This document shows, piece after piece, positions 63,451 to 64,000 of a stretch of DNA of 64,000 nucleotides. The translations under genes were made by a program, and so were the position numbers. The stretch's first letter is position 1. Every line of letters begins with the position of its first letter. Origin of the DNA: Flavobacterium undicola (GTDB taxonomy: Bacteria; Bacteroidota; Bacteroidia; Flavobacteriales; Flavobacteriaceae); the NCBI RefSeq assembly GCF_009909155.2, contig NZ_JAAAPM020000001.1, positions 248,001 through 312,000 on the forward strand, read 5' to 3'. The notes under the pieces are model-generated. The model was given only the letters and a program-made list of their open reading frames with translations, was not told the origin of the DNA and did not search any database.

Positions 63451-64000
63451 ATGCAAATTCCTTATAGACCAGAACTGCCAAGAACCAACCAACCCATAGT
63501 AATTATTGGCGCTAGTGGAATTGTAAAAGATGCGCATTTGCCTGCTTATAAAATGGCAGGATTCGAAGTTTTTGGGATTACCAACAGAACTTTTGCCAAA
63601 GCCCAGGCTATGGCTGCTGAATTTGGGATTCCTCATGCTTTTGAAACAGTGGCGGATGCTGTTCAACATGCTCCTGCCAATGCTGTTTACGATATTACCG
63701 TTATGCCGGAACAATATATTGAAATATTGGAGCAGTTGCCTGATGGTGCTGCGGTCTTGATTCAGAAACCAATGGGAAATGATTTGGCTGAAGCCAAAGA
63801 AATCCTGGAAGTTTGTGAAAGAAAGAATCTGGTAGGCGCTATTAATTTCCAATTGCGATTTGCTCCTTTTGTGTCGGCGGCTCGTCATTTAATTAATGAA
63901 GGAATCATTGGCGAATTGTATGACTTGGAGTTCAAAGTGACTGTGAATACGCCTTGGGAATTGTTTCCATTGGTTAAAGTACATCCTAGATTAGAGATCT
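63451..64000 (+). CDS. Gfo/Idh/MocA-family oxidoreductase, N-terminal part (3' end beyond window)
   Basis: The first 183 codons of an NAD(P)-dependent sugar dehydrogenase-like oxidoreductase. The Rossmann motif IVIIGASGIVKDAHLPAY is near residues 17-34, and the catalytic EKP-like segment is VLIQKPMGNDLAEAKE (about 101-116), where Gln replaces the usual Glu. It starts two bases after the preceding stop and would be the last or a later step of the cluster. The family oxidises sugars and sugar alcohols; the exact substrate is unknown. Confidence 0.85.
   Translation, partial: MQIPYRPELPRTNQPIVIIGASGIVKDAHLPAYKMAGFEVFGITNRTFAKAQAMAAEFGIPHAFETVADAVQHAPANAVYDITVMPEQYIEILEQLPDGAAVLIQKPMGNDLAEAKEILEVCERKNLVGAINFQLRFAPFVSAARHLINEGIIGELYDLEFKVTVNTPWELFPLVKVHPRLEI

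Noticed and set aside
63322..63888. Leftward 188-codon frame at the right edge
   Set aside because: It is antisense to the binding-protein-like and oxidoreductase genes, both of which have clear motifs in their own frames.
1..64000. CRISPR arrays, tRNA and rRNA genes
   Set aside because: I looked through the gaps for regularly spaced repeats and cloverleaf sequences and found none; gaps are AT-rich or filled with irregular repeats.

Overview
The window is from a low-GC member of the Bacteroidota, almost certainly Flavobacteriaceae and most like Flavobacterium. Signs of this are a SprE/PorW-type gliding and type IX secretion lipoprotein, a GLPGLI-family protein beside an outer-membrane beta-barrel protein, flavobacterial families of unknown function, TAnnTTTG-type promoter boxes and an ATP synthase operon without beta and epsilon genes. 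No rRNA, tRNA, CRISPR array, transposase or prophage was seen.

Layout. Bases 1-955 hold the start of a leftward RNase R gene. An AT-rich gap of about 660 bp (1313-1976), rich in near-DnaA boxes, separates it from rightward rpiB and is a candidate replication origin. From 2.4 to 6 kb are a DUF1294 protein, tex, a DUF433/DUF5615 toxin-antitoxin pair enclosed by a 26-bp duplication of the tex 3' end, and tatA. From 6 to 13.5 kb are a membrane coiled-coil protein, a GH3-like protein coupled to a protein with a phosphorylase-like C-terminus, a UDP-glucuronate decarboxylase-type epimerase, a glycosyltransferase, an ORF6N protein and a PaaK-like adenylate-forming enzyme. From 13.6 to 18.7 kb are purD, upp, small membrane proteins, a DUF4254 protein and a family 9 glycosyltransferase.

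From 18.9 to 27.3 kb is an accessory stretch: outer-membrane beta-barrel plus GLPGLI protein, a HigBA-like pair, small unknown proteins, a PaaE-like ferredoxin reductase, and a PadR regulator with two paralogous membrane proteins. From 27.4 to 36.4 kb sprE/porW, a bactofilin and atpZ lead into atpB-E-F-H-A-G. From 36.6 to 43.3 kb are envelope and housekeeping genes: flippase, dut, sugar nucleotidyltransferase, TPR protein, DUF4292 lipoprotein and an EnvC-like protein. From 43.4 to 52.4 kb are the transglutaminase / alpha-E / circularly permuted ATP-grasp trio, a polysaccharide deacetylase with an unknown lipoprotein, an L,D-transpeptidase, and a PQQ-type sugar dehydrogenase with its cytochrome c.

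The most unusual region is 52.6-64 kb. It is a catabolic-looking cluster around an AraC regulator: a sodium:solute symporter, a DapA-family lyase, a fucose/arabinose isomerase-like protein, two tandem class III CoA-transferases placed between two solute-binding-protein-like genes that lack signal peptides, and a Gfo/Idh/MocA oxidoreductase running off the edge. There is no ABC permease or ATPase. A 13-base motif occurs both upstream of the symporter gene and between the AraC gene and the isomerase-like gene, suggesting one regulon. Its substrate is unknown and it is the best candidate here for an undescribed pathway. Several gaps also carry degenerate interspersed repeats and large hairpins of a kind common in flavobacterial genomes.
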